Shown: piece by piece, positions 25,516 through 34,008 of the stretch | How the letters are laid out: the number at the start of each line of letters is the position of its first letter | How positions within the stretch are numbered: the first letter of the stretch is position 1 | Origin: Pseudomonas laurylsulfatiphila | GTDB taxonomy: Bacteria; Pseudomonadota; Gammaproteobacteria; Pseudomonadales; Pseudomonadaceae | NCBI RefSeq assembly: GCF_002934665.1 | Contig: NZ_NIRS01000005.1 | Coordinates: forward strand, 496,001 to 560,000 | Reading direction: 5' to 3' | DNA length: 64,000 bases | Notes under the pieces: model-generated | What the model saw: the letters and a program-made list of their open reading frames with translations, nothing else | Databases searched by the model: none | Told to the model about the DNA's origin: nothing | Translations under genes and position numbers: made by a program

Positions 25516-26007
25516 TCAGGCGATGCGTGGGTCTGGATTTTCCAGGACGCTGTCTGTCTGCTCAGCACGGAAGGTTTTCAGCACCGCATGAAACTGCGGG
25601 TGCTTGGCGCCAAGGATACTCGCCGACAGCAGCGCTGCGTTGATCGCACCAGCCTTGCCGATGGCCAGGGTGGCAACCGGAATGCCTGCTGGCATCTGCA
25701 CAATGGAAAGCAGCGAATCAACGCCAGAAAGCATTGCGGACTGAACGGGTACGCCCAGCACCGGCAGGTGGGTCTTGGCTGCACACATGCCTGGCAAGTG
25801 GGCCGCACCACCGGCACCGGCGATGATCACCTCGATGCCCCGTGCTTCGGCCTCTTCGGCGTACTGGAACAGCAGGTCCGGGGTGCGGTGGGCAGAAACC
25901 ACTTTCACCTCGTAAGGGATGCCGAGCTTTTCCAGCATATCGGCGGTGTGGCTAAGGGTGGACCAATCGGACTTGGAGCCCATGATCACGCCAACCAGTG
26001 CACTCAT
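25516..26007 (-). CDS. purE: N5-CAIR mutase
   Basis: A 163-residue class I PurE that shifts the carboxyl group of N5-CAIR to give CAIR. MGSKSDWSTLSHTADML carries the phosphate-site GSxSD, VVSAHRTPD has the catalytic-loop His, and the GAGGAAHLPGM loop completes the active site. It acts as an octamer in the cytoplasm with PurK. AAGAGGCACGACG precedes the ATG. Its ~115-base leader contains a terminator-like hairpin (26045-26079). Confidence 0.96.
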   Translation of the reverse strand: MSALVGVIMGSKSDWSTLSHTADMLEKLGIPYEVKVVSAHRTPDLLFQYAEEAEARGIEVIIAGAGGAAHLPGMCAAKTHLPVLGVPVQSAMLSGVDSLLSIVQMPAGIPVATLAIGKAGAINAALLSASILGAKHPQFHAVLKTFRAEQTDSVLENPDPRIA

Positions 26008-26044
26008 CGTCGTGCCTCTTCTCTCTGGGCGCCCGCAGGCGCAT

Positions 26045-26079
26045 CAAAAAACAACAAGCCACGCAGGATGCGTGGCTTG
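26045..26079 (-). terminator. Terminator-like hairpin in the purE leader (possible attenuator)
   Basis: On the minus strand CAAGCCACGCA and TGCGTGGCTTG form an 11-base stem followed at once by TTGTTTTTTG. It lies between the likely purE promoter (-10 near 26123-26128) and the purE ATG, in the reading direction of purE. A second small stem (CGGCC-TTC-GGCCG, 26107-26119) precedes it. No minus-strand gene just upstream needs a terminator here. Confidence 0.7.
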
Positions 26080-26122
26080 ATTGTACGAATTATGGCCAGT
26101 CGTAACCGGCCGAAGGCCGCGC

Positions 26123-26149
26123 AGTATACCTCAATGAAGCCAATAAACA
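26123..26149 (-). promoter_or_regulatory. Candidate purE promoter
   Basis: On the minus strand TATACT (26128-26123) is a good -10. The upstream TGTTTA (26149-26144) is a weak -35 with 15-base spacing. It would start RNA about 110 bases before purE. Confidence 0.45.
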
Positions 26150-26159
26150 GCCCCCGTTG

Positions 26160-26471
26160 CGACCATCTGTCATCTGATGCAACCCGGCAATTTAATTGAC
26201 TTAAAGATCAAGAAAATTACCGCACCAATGGCTCTACTCAAACACCAAGCCCATCTAAAAAATTCAATCTCGAAAAATGCACAGCAACAATTTCTAAAAC
26301 ACTACACAGCATTCAAAACAAATATAAATTATATATAAGCCCTCAACACCATCGAGTTGAAAGTCTACCGGACTAAAGCAATGTTTTTTCCAACGACCGG
26401 CGATGCAAATTTGTATATCCGTACATAACTTGATCACGACTAAAAATCACACACTTCAAAAGGAACCACCT
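26160..26471. other. AT-rich upstream region of the metzincin gene
   Basis: Base composition drops sharply from the GC-rich neighbours (runs such as AAATATAAATTATATATAAG near 26318-26339). No gene is supported. -10-like words occur before the protease gene and an AAAAGGAACC ribosome site lies at 26458-26467. The composition marks the left part of an acquired insert that continues to about 27085. Confidence 0.6.
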
Positions 26472-27035
26472 ATGTCAAAGCGACCAATTATGCTGATCGT
26501 ATTCATACACGATGACTTGAAAGGAAGTAACGAAGACCAGCTCTACATAGACCAATTCGATTGGCTGGCAGATACAATTGCACGAATTTCAGGCCGTACA
26601 ACCGAAGTTACCTTCGTGCAACCTTCAGATGCGCCAGCCTTGAGCAGTCTAGACTATAAAACCGATGATCTGGACGACTTGTTTGAGTCGCTAGAGGCTG
26701 GACTGTCGAAATACATTAGCAGCGATAAATCCGCTATCCACGACAATAGCATTTATAAGTATCTACTCTTGACACGCGACCATATCAACAAAAAAACTTT
26801 AGGCGTTGCCTATAGCCCGGGCCACTTGGGAATTGCCTCGGTCGATCCGATAGGCACGCCAGCCCACGAATTCGGTCATATGTTCAATGCAAAGCATCCA
26901 GACAGTGGCGAAATCATGACTTACTGGGGGCCCCGCAAGTCGATCATGTATGCAACTGCAGAGAGGGACGTTGCGCTCAGCTTCAGCAGTAAGAACCAGG
27001 AGAATATTCGCAACTACCTCAATCAGTACGACTGA
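26472..27035 (+). CDS. Metzincin-like zinc protease without signal peptide
   Basis: A 187-residue protein starting MSKRPIMLIVFIHDD. Near the C-terminus it has HEFGHMFNAKH at 132-142: H132, E133, H136 and H142 fit the extended zinc motif HExxHxxxxxH of metzincins, although the usual Gly is replaced by N139-A140. A downstream Met (EIMTYW or SIMYAT, residues ~149-159) could make the Met-turn. There is no signal peptide, pro-domain or membrane segment. The gene is AT-rich, has its own terminator and stands between purE and a LysR gene, consistent with transfer. ATG 26472 is chosen over 26403 for its AGGA site. Substrate unknown; a cytoplasmic protease or an effector-like toxin are both possible. 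Confidence 0.72.
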   Translation: MSKRPIMLIVFIHDDLKGSNEDQLYIDQFDWLADTIARISGRTTEVTFVQPSDAPALSSLDYKTDDLDDLFESLEAGLSKYISSDKSAIHDNSIYKYLLLTRDHINKKTLGVAYSPGHLGIASVDPIGTPAHEFGHMFNAKHPDSGEIMTYWGPRKSIMYATAERDVALSFSSKNQENIRNYLNQYD

Positions 27036-27047
27036 CAGTAAGCAGCA

Positions 27048-27084
27048 GATCAAGGCCAACTCAGTCAACCTTGATCATTTTTTG
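27048..27084 (+). terminator. Terminator after the metzincin gene
   Basis: GATCAAGG and CCTTGATC form an 8-base stem with a 13-base loop followed by ATTTTTTG. It can end the plus-strand protease gene; the LysR gene ends from the other side at 27088. Confidence 0.88.
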
Positions 27085-27087
27085 CCT

Positions 27088-27999
27088 TCAAGAAGCAGAA
27101 CTCGCTGCGCCGCCCTCAAGCTTGCGCCAAAGCAACCGCACGTTGGCCTTGCGCACCAACGCGCAGCGATACAGACGAATCTCCAGCGGCACATGCCACT
27201 GCGGACCGCCGCAGACCACCAGTTCACCGCGCGCCAGTTCGGCGCGCACACTGAGTTGCGGCACCCAGGCAATGCCCAGGCCTTCCAGGGCCATGCTTTT
27301 CAGGCTGTCGGCCATGGCGGTTTCGTAGATCGTGGTGAAGCGCAGCGCCCGTTGGCGCAGCAGCATGTTCACCGAGCGGCCGAGAAATGCGCCGGCGCTA
27401 TACGCCAGCAGCGGTACGCTGCCTTCGCCTTCCAGATCGAACAACGGCTTGCCGTCGGCGTCCGCCGCGCAGACCGGCAGCATTTCGGTATGGCCAAGGT
27501 GCAGGGAGGGGAAGATTTCCGGGTCCATCTGCAGCGCGGCGTCGGGATCGTAGAAGGCCAGCATCAGATCGCAGCCACCTTCGCGCAGGGCATGCACCGC
27601 GTCGCCGACGTTGGTCGCCACCAGTCGCGTGGCGATGTTCAAGCCTTCGTTACGCAACTGCGCAATCCACCGCGGAAAGAAACCGAGCGCCAGGGAGTGT
27701 GCGGCCGCTACCTGCATCACTTCGCCCTGCCCGCCTTCCAGATGATGCAGGTGGCGCAATACTTCGCCGAGCTGCTCGACCACGGTGCGTGCCGTGACCA
27801 GAAACAATTGTCCCGCCGCCGTCAGTTCGATCGGTGTGCGCGAGCGGTTGACCAGGGTCAGCCCCAGCGCCGCCTCCAGGCTGCGGATTCGCCGGCTGAA
27901 CGCCGGTTGCGTCACGAAGCGCCGTTCGGCTGCCTGGGAGAAGCTGCGGGTGGCAGCCAGGGCACTAAAGTCCTCCAGCCATTTGCTTTCCAGATTCAT
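27088..27999 (-). CDS. LysR-family regulator, divergent from aspA
   Basis: About 303 residues. The N-terminal winged helix-turn-helix is seen in WLEDFSALAATRSFSQAAER, VTQPAFSRRIRSLEAALG and RTPIELTAAGQ. The C-terminal ~210 residues are the LysR effector-binding fold. Start 27999 (MNLESKWLEDF) has GGAGG just before it; an in-frame start 24 bases upstream is less likely. Its start is ~170 bases from the divergent aspA, so control of aspA is a reasonable inference. The effector is not readable. Confidence 0.9.
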   Translation of the reverse strand: MNLESKWLEDFSALAATRSFSQAAERRFVTQPAFSRRIRSLEAALGLTLVNRSRTPIELTAAGQLFLVTARTVVEQLGEVLRHLHHLEGGQGEVMQVAAAHSLALGFFPRWIAQLRNEGLNIATRLVATNVGDAVHALREGGCDLMLAFYDPDAALQMDPEIFPSLHLGHTEMLPVCAADADGKPLFDLEGEGSVPLLAYSAGAFLGRSVNMLLRQRALRFTTIYETAMADSLKSMALEGLGIAWVPQLSVRAELARGELVVCGGPQWHVPLEIRLYRCALVRKANVRLLWRKLEGGAASSAS

Positions 28000-28167
28000 C
28001 ACGTCCTCCCGGACACGCACCAATTTAGGTCACACGCTCGCCGTCAAGCCGGCGTCACACGGGCATTATGCCGAATGTGCATAGGCTAGTGTTTAACAGC
28101 ATTGGCCCAAAATTTCGCACAAGCCTAGCATTCACAGCGTTCCGGCACAGACCGGGTCCATATTGAG

Positions 28168-29604
28168 ATGATTTCTATCATGTCCTCCGCTGCATCATTC
28201 CGCACAGAAAATGACCTGCTTGGCGCCCTCGAAGTACCGGCTCAAGCGTATTACGGTATCCAGACCCTGCGAGCGGTGAACAACTTCCGCCTTTCGGGCG
28301 TTCCGATTTCGCACTACCCGAAACTGGTTGTCGGTCTGGCCATGGTCAAACAGGCCGCTGCTGACGCCAACCGTGAGCTGGGTCACCTGAGCGAATCCAA
28401 GCACGCTGCCATCAGCGAAGCCTGTGCACGTCTGATCCGCGGCGACTTCCACGAAGAGTTCGTGGTGGACATGATTCAAGGCGGCGCTGGCACTTCGACC
28501 AACATGAATGCCAACGAAGTGATCGCCAACATCGCGCTGGAGGCCATGGGTCACCAGAAAGGCGAATACCAGTACCTGCACCCGAACGACGACGTGAACA
28601 TGGCGCAGTCGACCAACGACGCCTATCCGACGGCGATCCGTCTGGGTCTGTTGCTCGGTCACGACGCCCTGCTCGCCAGCCTCGACAGCCTGATTCAGGC
28701 GTTCGCGGCCAAGGGTGAAGAATTCAACCACGTCCTGAAGATGGGTCGTACCCAGCTGCAAGACGCCGTACCGATGACCCTGGGTCAGGAATTCCGTGCA
28801 TTCGCCACCACCCTGGGCGAAGACCTGGCACGCCTGAAGACCCTGGCACCGGAAGTACTGACCGAAGTGAACCTGGGCGGCACCGCGATCGGTACCGGCA
28901 TCAACGCCGACCCGCGTTACCAGCACCTGGCCGTTCAGCGCCTGGCAGTGATCAGCGGTCAACCACTGGTACCGGCCGCCGACCTGATCGAAGCCACCTC
29001 CGACATGGGCGCCTTCGTGCTGTTCTCCGGCATGCTCAAGCGTACCGCGGTCAAGCTGTCGAAGATCTGCAACGACCTGCGCCTGCTGTCCAGCGGCCCA
29101 CGCACCGGCATCAACGAGATCAACCTGCCAGCGCGTCAGCCAGGCAGCTCGATCATGCCAGGCAAGGTCAACCCGGTTATTCCGGAAGCCGTTAACCAGG
29201 TGGCATTCCAGATCATCGGTAACGACCTGGCCCTGACCATCGCGGCCGAAGGCGGCCAACTGCAACTGAACGTGATGGAGCCGCTGATCGCCTTCAAGAT
29301 CTTCGACTCGATCCGCCTGCTGCAACGCGCCATGGACATGCTGCGCGAGCACTGCATCGTCGGCATCACCGCCAACGAAGCACGCTGCCGTGAACTGGTC
29401 GAGCACTCGATCGGCCTGGTCACCGCACTGAACCCGTACATCGGCTACAAAAACGCCACCCGCATCGCCGGCCTCGCCCTTGAAAGCGGCCGCGGCGTGC
29501 TGGAACTGGTGCGCGAAGAAGGTCTGCTCGACGAAGCCATGCTCGCCGACATCCTGCGCCCGGAAAACATGATTGCTCCGCGTCTGGTGCCCCTGAAGGC
29601 CTAA
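28168..29604 (+). CDS. aspA: Aspartate ammonia-lyase
   Basis: A 474-478-residue fumarase/aspartase-superfamily enzyme that deaminates L-aspartate to fumarate and ammonia as a homotetramer. ENDLLGALEVPAQAYYGIQT is the N-terminal family segment, GTSTNMNANEV holds the substrate-binding S-T-N, HPNDDVNMAQSTNDAYPTA follows, and GSSIMPGKVNPVIPE (~325-340) is the signature loop with the catalytic Ser. Either ATG 28168 or 28180 (MSSAASFRTEND) may be used. A strong terminator follows. Together with the asparaginase and symporter downstream it forms an Asn/Asp/Ala use region. Confidence 0.96.
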   Translation: MISIMSSAASFRTENDLLGALEVPAQAYYGIQTLRAVNNFRLSGVPISHYPKLVVGLAMVKQAAADANRELGHLSESKHAAISEACARLIRGDFHEEFVVDMIQGGAGTSTNMNANEVIANIALEAMGHQKGEYQYLHPNDDVNMAQSTNDAYPTAIRLGLLLGHDALLASLDSLIQAFAAKGEEFNHVLKMGRTQLQDAVPMTLGQEFRAFATTLGEDLARLKTLAPEVLTEVNLGGTAIGTGINADPRYQHLAVQRLAVISGQPLVPAADLIEATSDMGAFVLFSGMLKRTAVKLSKICNDLRLLSSGPRTGINEINLPARQPGSSIMPGKVNPVIPEAVNQVAFQIIGNDLALTIAAEGGQLQLNVMEPLIAFKIFDSIRLLQRAMDMLREHCIVGITANEARCRELVEHSIGLVTALNPYIGYKNATRIAGLALESGRGVLELVREEGLLDEAMLADILRPENMIAPRLVPLKA

Positions 29605-29667
29605 CCCGACGCGTTACCTGTAGCACTGCTCACCAGGTCGAGGGACTAGACACCTCTCACCTTTTGA

Positions 29668-29701
29668 GGGCTTGGAGATCATTCTCCAGGCCCTTTTTTT
29701 T
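29668..29701 (+). terminator. Terminator after aspA
   Basis: GGGCTTGGAG and CTCCAGGCCC form a 10-base stem (one G-U pair) with an ATCATT loop followed by eight T. Confidence 0.92.
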
Positions 29702-29709
29702 AAGAAGAG

Positions 29710-29786
29710 AAAAGATCGCATCCTTCGGCAGCTCCTACAGGGGGCCTAATTTCAAATGTAGGAGCTGCCGAATGCTGCGATCTTTT
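29710..29786. repeat. Inverted REP pair
   Basis: AAAGATCGCATCCTTCGGCA and its diverged reverse complement ending GCTGCGATCTTTT enclose ~35 bases. Same family as 10863-10938. Confidence 0.88.
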
Positions 29787-30027
29787 GATCTTGCACCACA
29801 ACCGTGCAGACGGACGGCACTGTCATCGGTATAGTGCCGCCCCTCTTCGCGTGAGCGGTCGTCGGTAGCGAGATCACAACCCATGCGAAACCCGAACTAA
29901 TAACAAACCCGCGATATGAAACCGGGACGAACTTCGAACCGCCCGTTGTGCCGTGCGCCCACCGGTGTAACTCGATGTGTCTGCCCGGCAAGCATTTGCC
30001 AACACAAAAAACAGCGAGGAATAATCC
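29787..30027 (+). promoter_or_regulatory. Promoter and long leader of the Na+/alanine symporter gene
   Basis: A -10-like TATAGT lies at 29830-29835, which would give a leader of ~185 bases. The leader contains AATAACAA (in AACTAATAACAAACCC) and, just before the ribosome site, the A-rich AACACAAAAAACAGCGAGG, both resembling Hfq/Crc binding motifs (AAnAAnAA). Several GC-rich words could pair, but I recognise no known riboswitch. Confidence 0.4.
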
Positions 30028-31479
30028 ATGCTCGAAGTCATTAACGACTTCCTCTCAGGGAAAGTACTGATCGTGCTCATTGTCGGGCTCGGTAGCTACT
30101 TCACGATCCGCTCGCGTTTCGTTCAATTGCGTCACTTCTTCCACATGTTCGCGGTGTTCCGCGACAGCCTCAAAAGCAGCGCCGGGCAACTCAGTTCATT
30201 CCAGGCCCTGATGCTCAGCCTCGCCGGCCGCGTCGGTGCGGGCAACATTGCCGGTGTCGGCATTGCCGTGACACTCGGTGGGCCTGGCGCGGTGTTCTGG
30301 ATGTGGGTGACCGCACTGGTCGGCATGTCCAGCAGCTTCTTCGAATGCTCCCTCGGTCAGCTGTACAAACGCACCGACTCCGACGGCACCTACCGTGGCG
30401 GCCCGTCCTACTACATCCAGCACGGTCTTCAGAAACGCTGGCTGGGCATGCTCATGGCGTTCCTGTTGCTGGTGACGTTCGGCTTCGCCTTCAACGGCCT
30501 GCAAGCCCACGCCGTGACGCATTCGCTGAACAATGCGTTCGGCCTCGACACCACTTACACCGGCATCGGTCTGGCCGCGCTGCTGGGCCTGGTTTTCATC
30601 GGCGGGATCAAGCGCATCGCCAAGGTTGCCGACCTGTTAGTACCGGTGAAAACCCTGGTGTACATCGGCGTGACCATCTACGTGATCGTGCTGCAATTCG
30701 ACCAGGTGCCGGGCATGCTGATGACCATCGTCAAGAGCGCCTTCGGTCTGGACCAGGCCTTCGGCGGCCTGATCGGCAGCGCCATCGTCATGGGCGTGAA
30801 ACGTGGCGTGTTCGCCAACGAAGCAGGCCTGGGCAGTGCGCCTAACGTGGCGGCTGTAGCAGCGGTCGAACACCCTGTGGCGCAAGGCGTGGTTCAAGCG
30901 TTCAGCGTGTTCCTCGACACCTTCGTGATCTGCACCTGCACCGCATTGCTGATCCTGCTTTCGGGCTTCTACACCCCGGGCTTCGAAGGCGACGGCATTG
31001 CCCTGACCCAGAACTCCCTGGCCGCCGTGGTCGGTGACTGGGGCCGGATGTTCATCTCCGTGGCCCTGGCGTTGTTCGTGTTCACCTCGATCCTCTACAA
31101 CTACTACCTGGGCGAGAGCAACCTGCGCTTTCTGATCGGTGAGAACCGCAAGGCGCTGATGGGCTATCGCGCACTGGTACTGGTGCTGATTTTCTGGGGC
31201 GCCATCGAAAACCTCGGTACCGTATTTGCCTTCGCCGATATCACCATGACCATGCTCGCGTTCGTCAACCTGATCGCGCTGTTCCTGCTGTTCAAGGTCG
31301 GCATGCGCATCCTGCGTGACTACGATGACCAGCGCGCCGCCGGCATCAAGACTCCGGTGTTCGACTCGAGCAAATTCCCGGATCTTGATCTGGACCTGAA
31401 AGCCTGGCCAGCCAACCCGCCAGCACCCGCCGCCAAGGCTGAAGCTGCTCCGGCAGGCGTGACCGCAGCGCAACGCTGA
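30028..31479 (+). CDS. Sodium:alanine symporter family protein (AGCS)
   Basis: A 483-residue inner-membrane transporter with ~11 helices. Family signatures are FQALMLSLAGRVGAGNIAGV (about 52-71, residues of the Na+/substrate site), GTYRGGPSYYI, and the ANEAGLGSAPNVAAVA segment (about 270-285). A cytoplasmic C-terminal tail is Ala/Pro-rich (WPANPPAPAAKAEAAPAG). It imports alanine or glycine with Na+. It lies between aspA and asparaginase, both same strand, with aspA separately terminated. Confidence 0.93.
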   Translation: MLEVINDFLSGKVLIVLIVGLGSYFTIRSRFVQLRHFFHMFAVFRDSLKSSAGQLSSFQALMLSLAGRVGAGNIAGVGIAVTLGGPGAVFWMWVTALVGMSSSFFECSLGQLYKRTDSDGTYRGGPSYYIQHGLQKRWLGMLMAFLLLVTFGFAFNGLQAHAVTHSLNNAFGLDTTYTGIGLAALLGLVFIGGIKRIAKVADLLVPVKTLVYIGVTIYVIVLQFDQVPGMLMTIVKSAFGLDQAFGGLIGSAIVMGVKRGVFANEAGLGSAPNVAAVAAVEHPVAQGVVQAFSVFLDTFVICTCTALLILLSGFYTPGFEGDGIALTQNSLAAVVGDWGRMFISVALALFVFTSILYNYYLGESNLRFLIGENRKALMGYRALVLVLIFWGAIENLGTVFAFADITMTMLAFVNLIALFLLFKVGMRILRDYDDQRAAGIKTPVFDSSKFPDLDLDLKAWPANPPAPAAKAEAAPAGVTAAQR

Positions 31480-31579
31480 TCGGTAAAAAACCGGGCGCCC
31501 CCCCTGCGCCCGACGTGACACAGCTTGCGACCGGCGTCATGCTCGGAAACAAGCTGTAATCGTTTTTGGAGAACCACCC

Positions 31580-32584
31580 ATGAATGCCCCGACCTATCCT
31601 GCCGCCCAGCACGTCATGGTGCTCTACACCGGCGGTACCATTGGCATGCAAGCCAGCGCCAACGGCCTGGCTCCAGCGTCCGGTTTTGAAGCGCGGATGC
31701 GCGAATACCTGCACAGCCAGCCTGAACTTGTCGTGCCGCAGTGGCGTTTTCGCGAGATGTCGCCGCTGATCGACAGCGCCAACATGACCCCGGCGTACTG
31801 GCAGCAGTTGCGTGAAGCGATGGTCGATGCGGTGGATGTTCAGGGCTGCGACAGCGTGCTGATCCTGCATGGCACCGACACGCTGGCCTACAGTGCCGCC
31901 GCCATGAGCTTCCAGTTGCTCGGCCTGCATGCCCGCGTGTGTTTTACCGGCTCCATGCTGCCGGCCGGTGTCACCGACAGCGACGCCTGGGAGAACCTCG
32001 GCGGCGCGCTGGTTGCGCTTGGCCAAGGCCTCGCGCCGGGTGTGCATTTGTACTTCCACGGCGAACTGCTGGACCCGACCCGTTGCGCCAAGGTTCGCAG
32101 TTTTGGCCGTCATCCGTTCAAGCGCCTGGAGCGTCAGGGTGGTGGTGTGAAAGCCTCTTCGCTGCCGACAGCGTTGAACTACAACCAGGCAAAACAACTG
32201 GCGAAGGTTGCGGTGTTGCCGCTGTTCCCTGGCATCGGTGCCGAGATCCTCGATGGCCTGCTCGACAGCGGCATTCAAGGTCTGGTGCTGGAGTGCTACG
32301 GCAGCGGCACCGGGCCGAGCGACAACCCGGAGTTCCTCGCCAGCCTCGGCCGTGCTCGGGATAACGGCGTGGTCGTGGTCGCGGTGACGCAATGCCACGA
32401 AGGCGGGGTTGAACTGGACGTCTATGAGGCCGGCAGTCGCTTGCGCGGTGTCGGTGTGCTGTCCGGTGGCGGCATGACCCGTGAAGCGGCGTTCGGCAAG
32501 TTGCATGGGTTGTTGGGGGCGGGGCTTGAAACGGATGAAGTCCGTCGGCTTGTCGAACTCGACCTTTGCGGCGAGTTGAGCTGA
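31580..32584 (+). CDS. ansA: Type I L-asparaginase
   Basis: A 334-residue asparaginase. The first catalytic Thr lies in YTGGTIGM (about 17-24) and the second in ILHGTDTLAYSA (about 95-106). CFTGSMLPAGVTDSDAWEN and LECYGSGTGPSD are further active-site parts. With no signal peptide it is the cytoplasmic type, turning asparagine into aspartate and ammonia. GGAGA precedes the ATG. Its product feeds AspA encoded 2 kb upstream. It follows the symporter by ~100 bases and may be co-transcribed. Confidence 0.92.
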   Translation: MNAPTYPAAQHVMVLYTGGTIGMQASANGLAPASGFEARMREYLHSQPELVVPQWRFREMSPLIDSANMTPAYWQQLREAMVDAVDVQGCDSVLILHGTDTLAYSAAAMSFQLLGLHARVCFTGSMLPAGVTDSDAWENLGGALVALGQGLAPGVHLYFHGELLDPTRCAKVRSFGRHPFKRLERQGGGVKASSLPTALNYNQAKQLAKVAVLPLFPGIGAEILDGLLDSGIQGLVLECYGSGTGPSDNPEFLASLGRARDNGVVVVAVTQCHEGGVELDVYEAGSRLRGVGVLSGGGMTREAAFGKLHGLLGAGLETDEVRRLVELDLCGELS

Positions 32585-32598
32585 CACCACACCACCCT

Positions 32599-32688
32599 TG
32601 TAGGAGCGAGCCTGCTCGCGATGACGGTGGATCAGTCACATCAATGTGAAGGGTCGACCGCTATCGCGAGCAGGCTCGCTCCTACAGG
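32599..32688. repeat. Inverted REP pair
   Basis: TAGGAGCGAGCCTGCTCGCG and its reverse complement enclose ~50 bases. Same family as 11952-12018. Confidence 0.88.
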
Positions 32689-32747
32689 GGACATCACCCG
32701 GCACACAACTTGCTCCGCATTCCAGCATCCCAAGGCTGGAAGTCCTC

Positions 32748-33746
32748 ATGCTCCACTCCCACCTCACCACGCTCAATGCCGTCTCCCTGGTACTCGATGC
32801 CTTCAAGGCACAAGGCTTGTCCAGCGAAGCGCTGCTGGCCGGCAGCGGCATCAGTGCGGCGGATCTGAACCGGGCCGACACGCGCATCACCACCAATCAA
32901 GAGATGCAGGTCTGTGCCAACGCCGTTGCCCTTAAGCGCGACATCGGCCTGGAACTGGGTCGGCGGATGCACGTTTCCTGCTACGGCATGCTCGGTTACG
33001 CCCTGCTCACCAGTGCCACCTTCGGTGACGCATTGCGGCTGGCGATACGCTATCCGGCGCTGCTGGGAACACTTTTCGAGCTGAGCCTGGAGGACGACGG
33101 CGAGCGCATCTGGTTCGCCGCCGCCGATTACCGCGAGAGCCCGGCCATGGCGGTGTTCAACGCCGAGTTCTGCCTCGTATCGCTGAAAGTCACCTGCGAC
33201 GACCTGCTTGGCCATTCCCTGCCCTTGCTCGGCGCACGCTTCGAACATGCCGCGCCCGACTACGAAACGAGCTACGCCGAACACTTCAACTGCCCGCTGG
33301 ATTTCGGCGCGCGCAACAATGCCTTCGCCTTCGACAAGCGCTGGCTCGACCAGCCGTTGCCGCTGGCCGATGTCATCACCCATCAAGCCATGGCCGAGCG
33401 CTGCCGCAAACAGAACATCGAGTTCACCGGGCGACAGGCATGGCTCGGACGGATCCGCCAATTGCTCAGCGCACAATTGAACGCAGCGCCGGGGCTGGAG
33501 GGCCTGGCCGAGCAGATGAATTGCTCGGCGCGGACCTTGCGTCGGCATCTCAAGGATATGGGTTGCAGCTATCAGGAGCTGCTCGACGAACTGCGCTTCG
33601 AGCAGGCCAAGCAAATGCTGTGTGAGGATCAATTGCCGATCTACCAGATTGCCGAGGCGCTGGGCTTCAGCGAGACCGCGAGTTTTCGCCATGCGTTCGT
33701 GCGCTGGAGTGGTGTGGCGCCGAGCCAGTTTCGACCACACGGATAA
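32748..33746 (+). CDS. AraC-family regulator upstream of polyamine genes
   Basis: A 332-residue regulator. The N-terminal ~190 residues match the Arabinose_bd-type domain of OruR-like regulators (ISAADLNRADTRITTNQEMQ, ELGRRMHVSCYGMLGYALLT). The C-terminal AraC domain has two helix-turn-helices: GLEGLAEQMNCSARTLRRHL and IYQIAEALGFSETASFRHAF, ending with WSGVAPSQFR. ATG 32748 has a GGAAG site; the earlier ATG lies inside the REP repeat and is rejected. It precedes the acetylpolyamine amidohydrolase gene, so control of that unit is plausible. Confidence 0.9.
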   Translation: MLHSHLTTLNAVSLVLDAFKAQGLSSEALLAGSGISAADLNRADTRITTNQEMQVCANAVALKRDIGLELGRRMHVSCYGMLGYALLTSATFGDALRLAIRYPALLGTLFELSLEDDGERIWFAAADYRESPAMAVFNAEFCLVSLKVTCDDLLGHSLPLLGARFEHAAPDYETSYAEHFNCPLDFGARNNAFAFDKRWLDQPLPLADVITHQAMAERCRKQNIEFTGRQAWLGRIRQLLSAQLNAAPGLEGLAEQMNCSARTLRRHLKDMGCSYQELLDELRFEQAKQMLCEDQLPIYQIAEALGFSETASFRHAFVRWSGVAPSQFRPHG

Positions 33747-33747
33747 C

Positions 33748-33843
33748 CCTGTGGGAGCGGCCTTGCCCGCGAAGAGGCCGGTACAACCGATACATCTCCA
33801 TTGGCTGGAACACCGCTTTCGCGGGCAAGCCCGCTCCCACAGG
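33748..33843. repeat. Inverted REP pair (GGGAGCGGCCTTGCCCGCGAA family)
   Basis: CCTGTGGGAGCGGCCTTGCC and the facing arm GGGCAAGCCCGCTCCCACAG enclose ~50 bases between the AraC gene and the polyamine operon. Confidence 0.88.
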
Positions 33844-33999
33844 TTTAGCACTTCATGCACTCACCCGGAACTCAGCCGTGAGCAAGGGGCGAATTTCGGT
33901 CAAATGTTTTGGCCATATCGATCCCCTTTTGGCCTTTCCTGCCGTTCTCCGAAATCGTCCGTGCCGCAAGACTGTGTTCAACCGAATCAGCCTGCGGAG

Positions 34000-34007
34000 A
34001 ACAACAA
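34000..34007 (+). promoter_or_regulatory. Hfq/Crc-type CA motif at the aphA start
   Basis: AACAACAA lies between the GGAGA ribosome site and the ATG at 34009. It is a perfect AAnAAnAA motif, where Hfq with Crc represses translation during growth on preferred carbon sources in Pseudomonas. Confidence 0.6.
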
Positions 34008-34008
34008 A

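Noticed and set aside
33622..34008. Long N-terminal extension of the amidohydrolase frame
   Set aside because: It overlaps the AraC gene end and a REP pair; ATG 34009 has a ribosome site and gives the family length.
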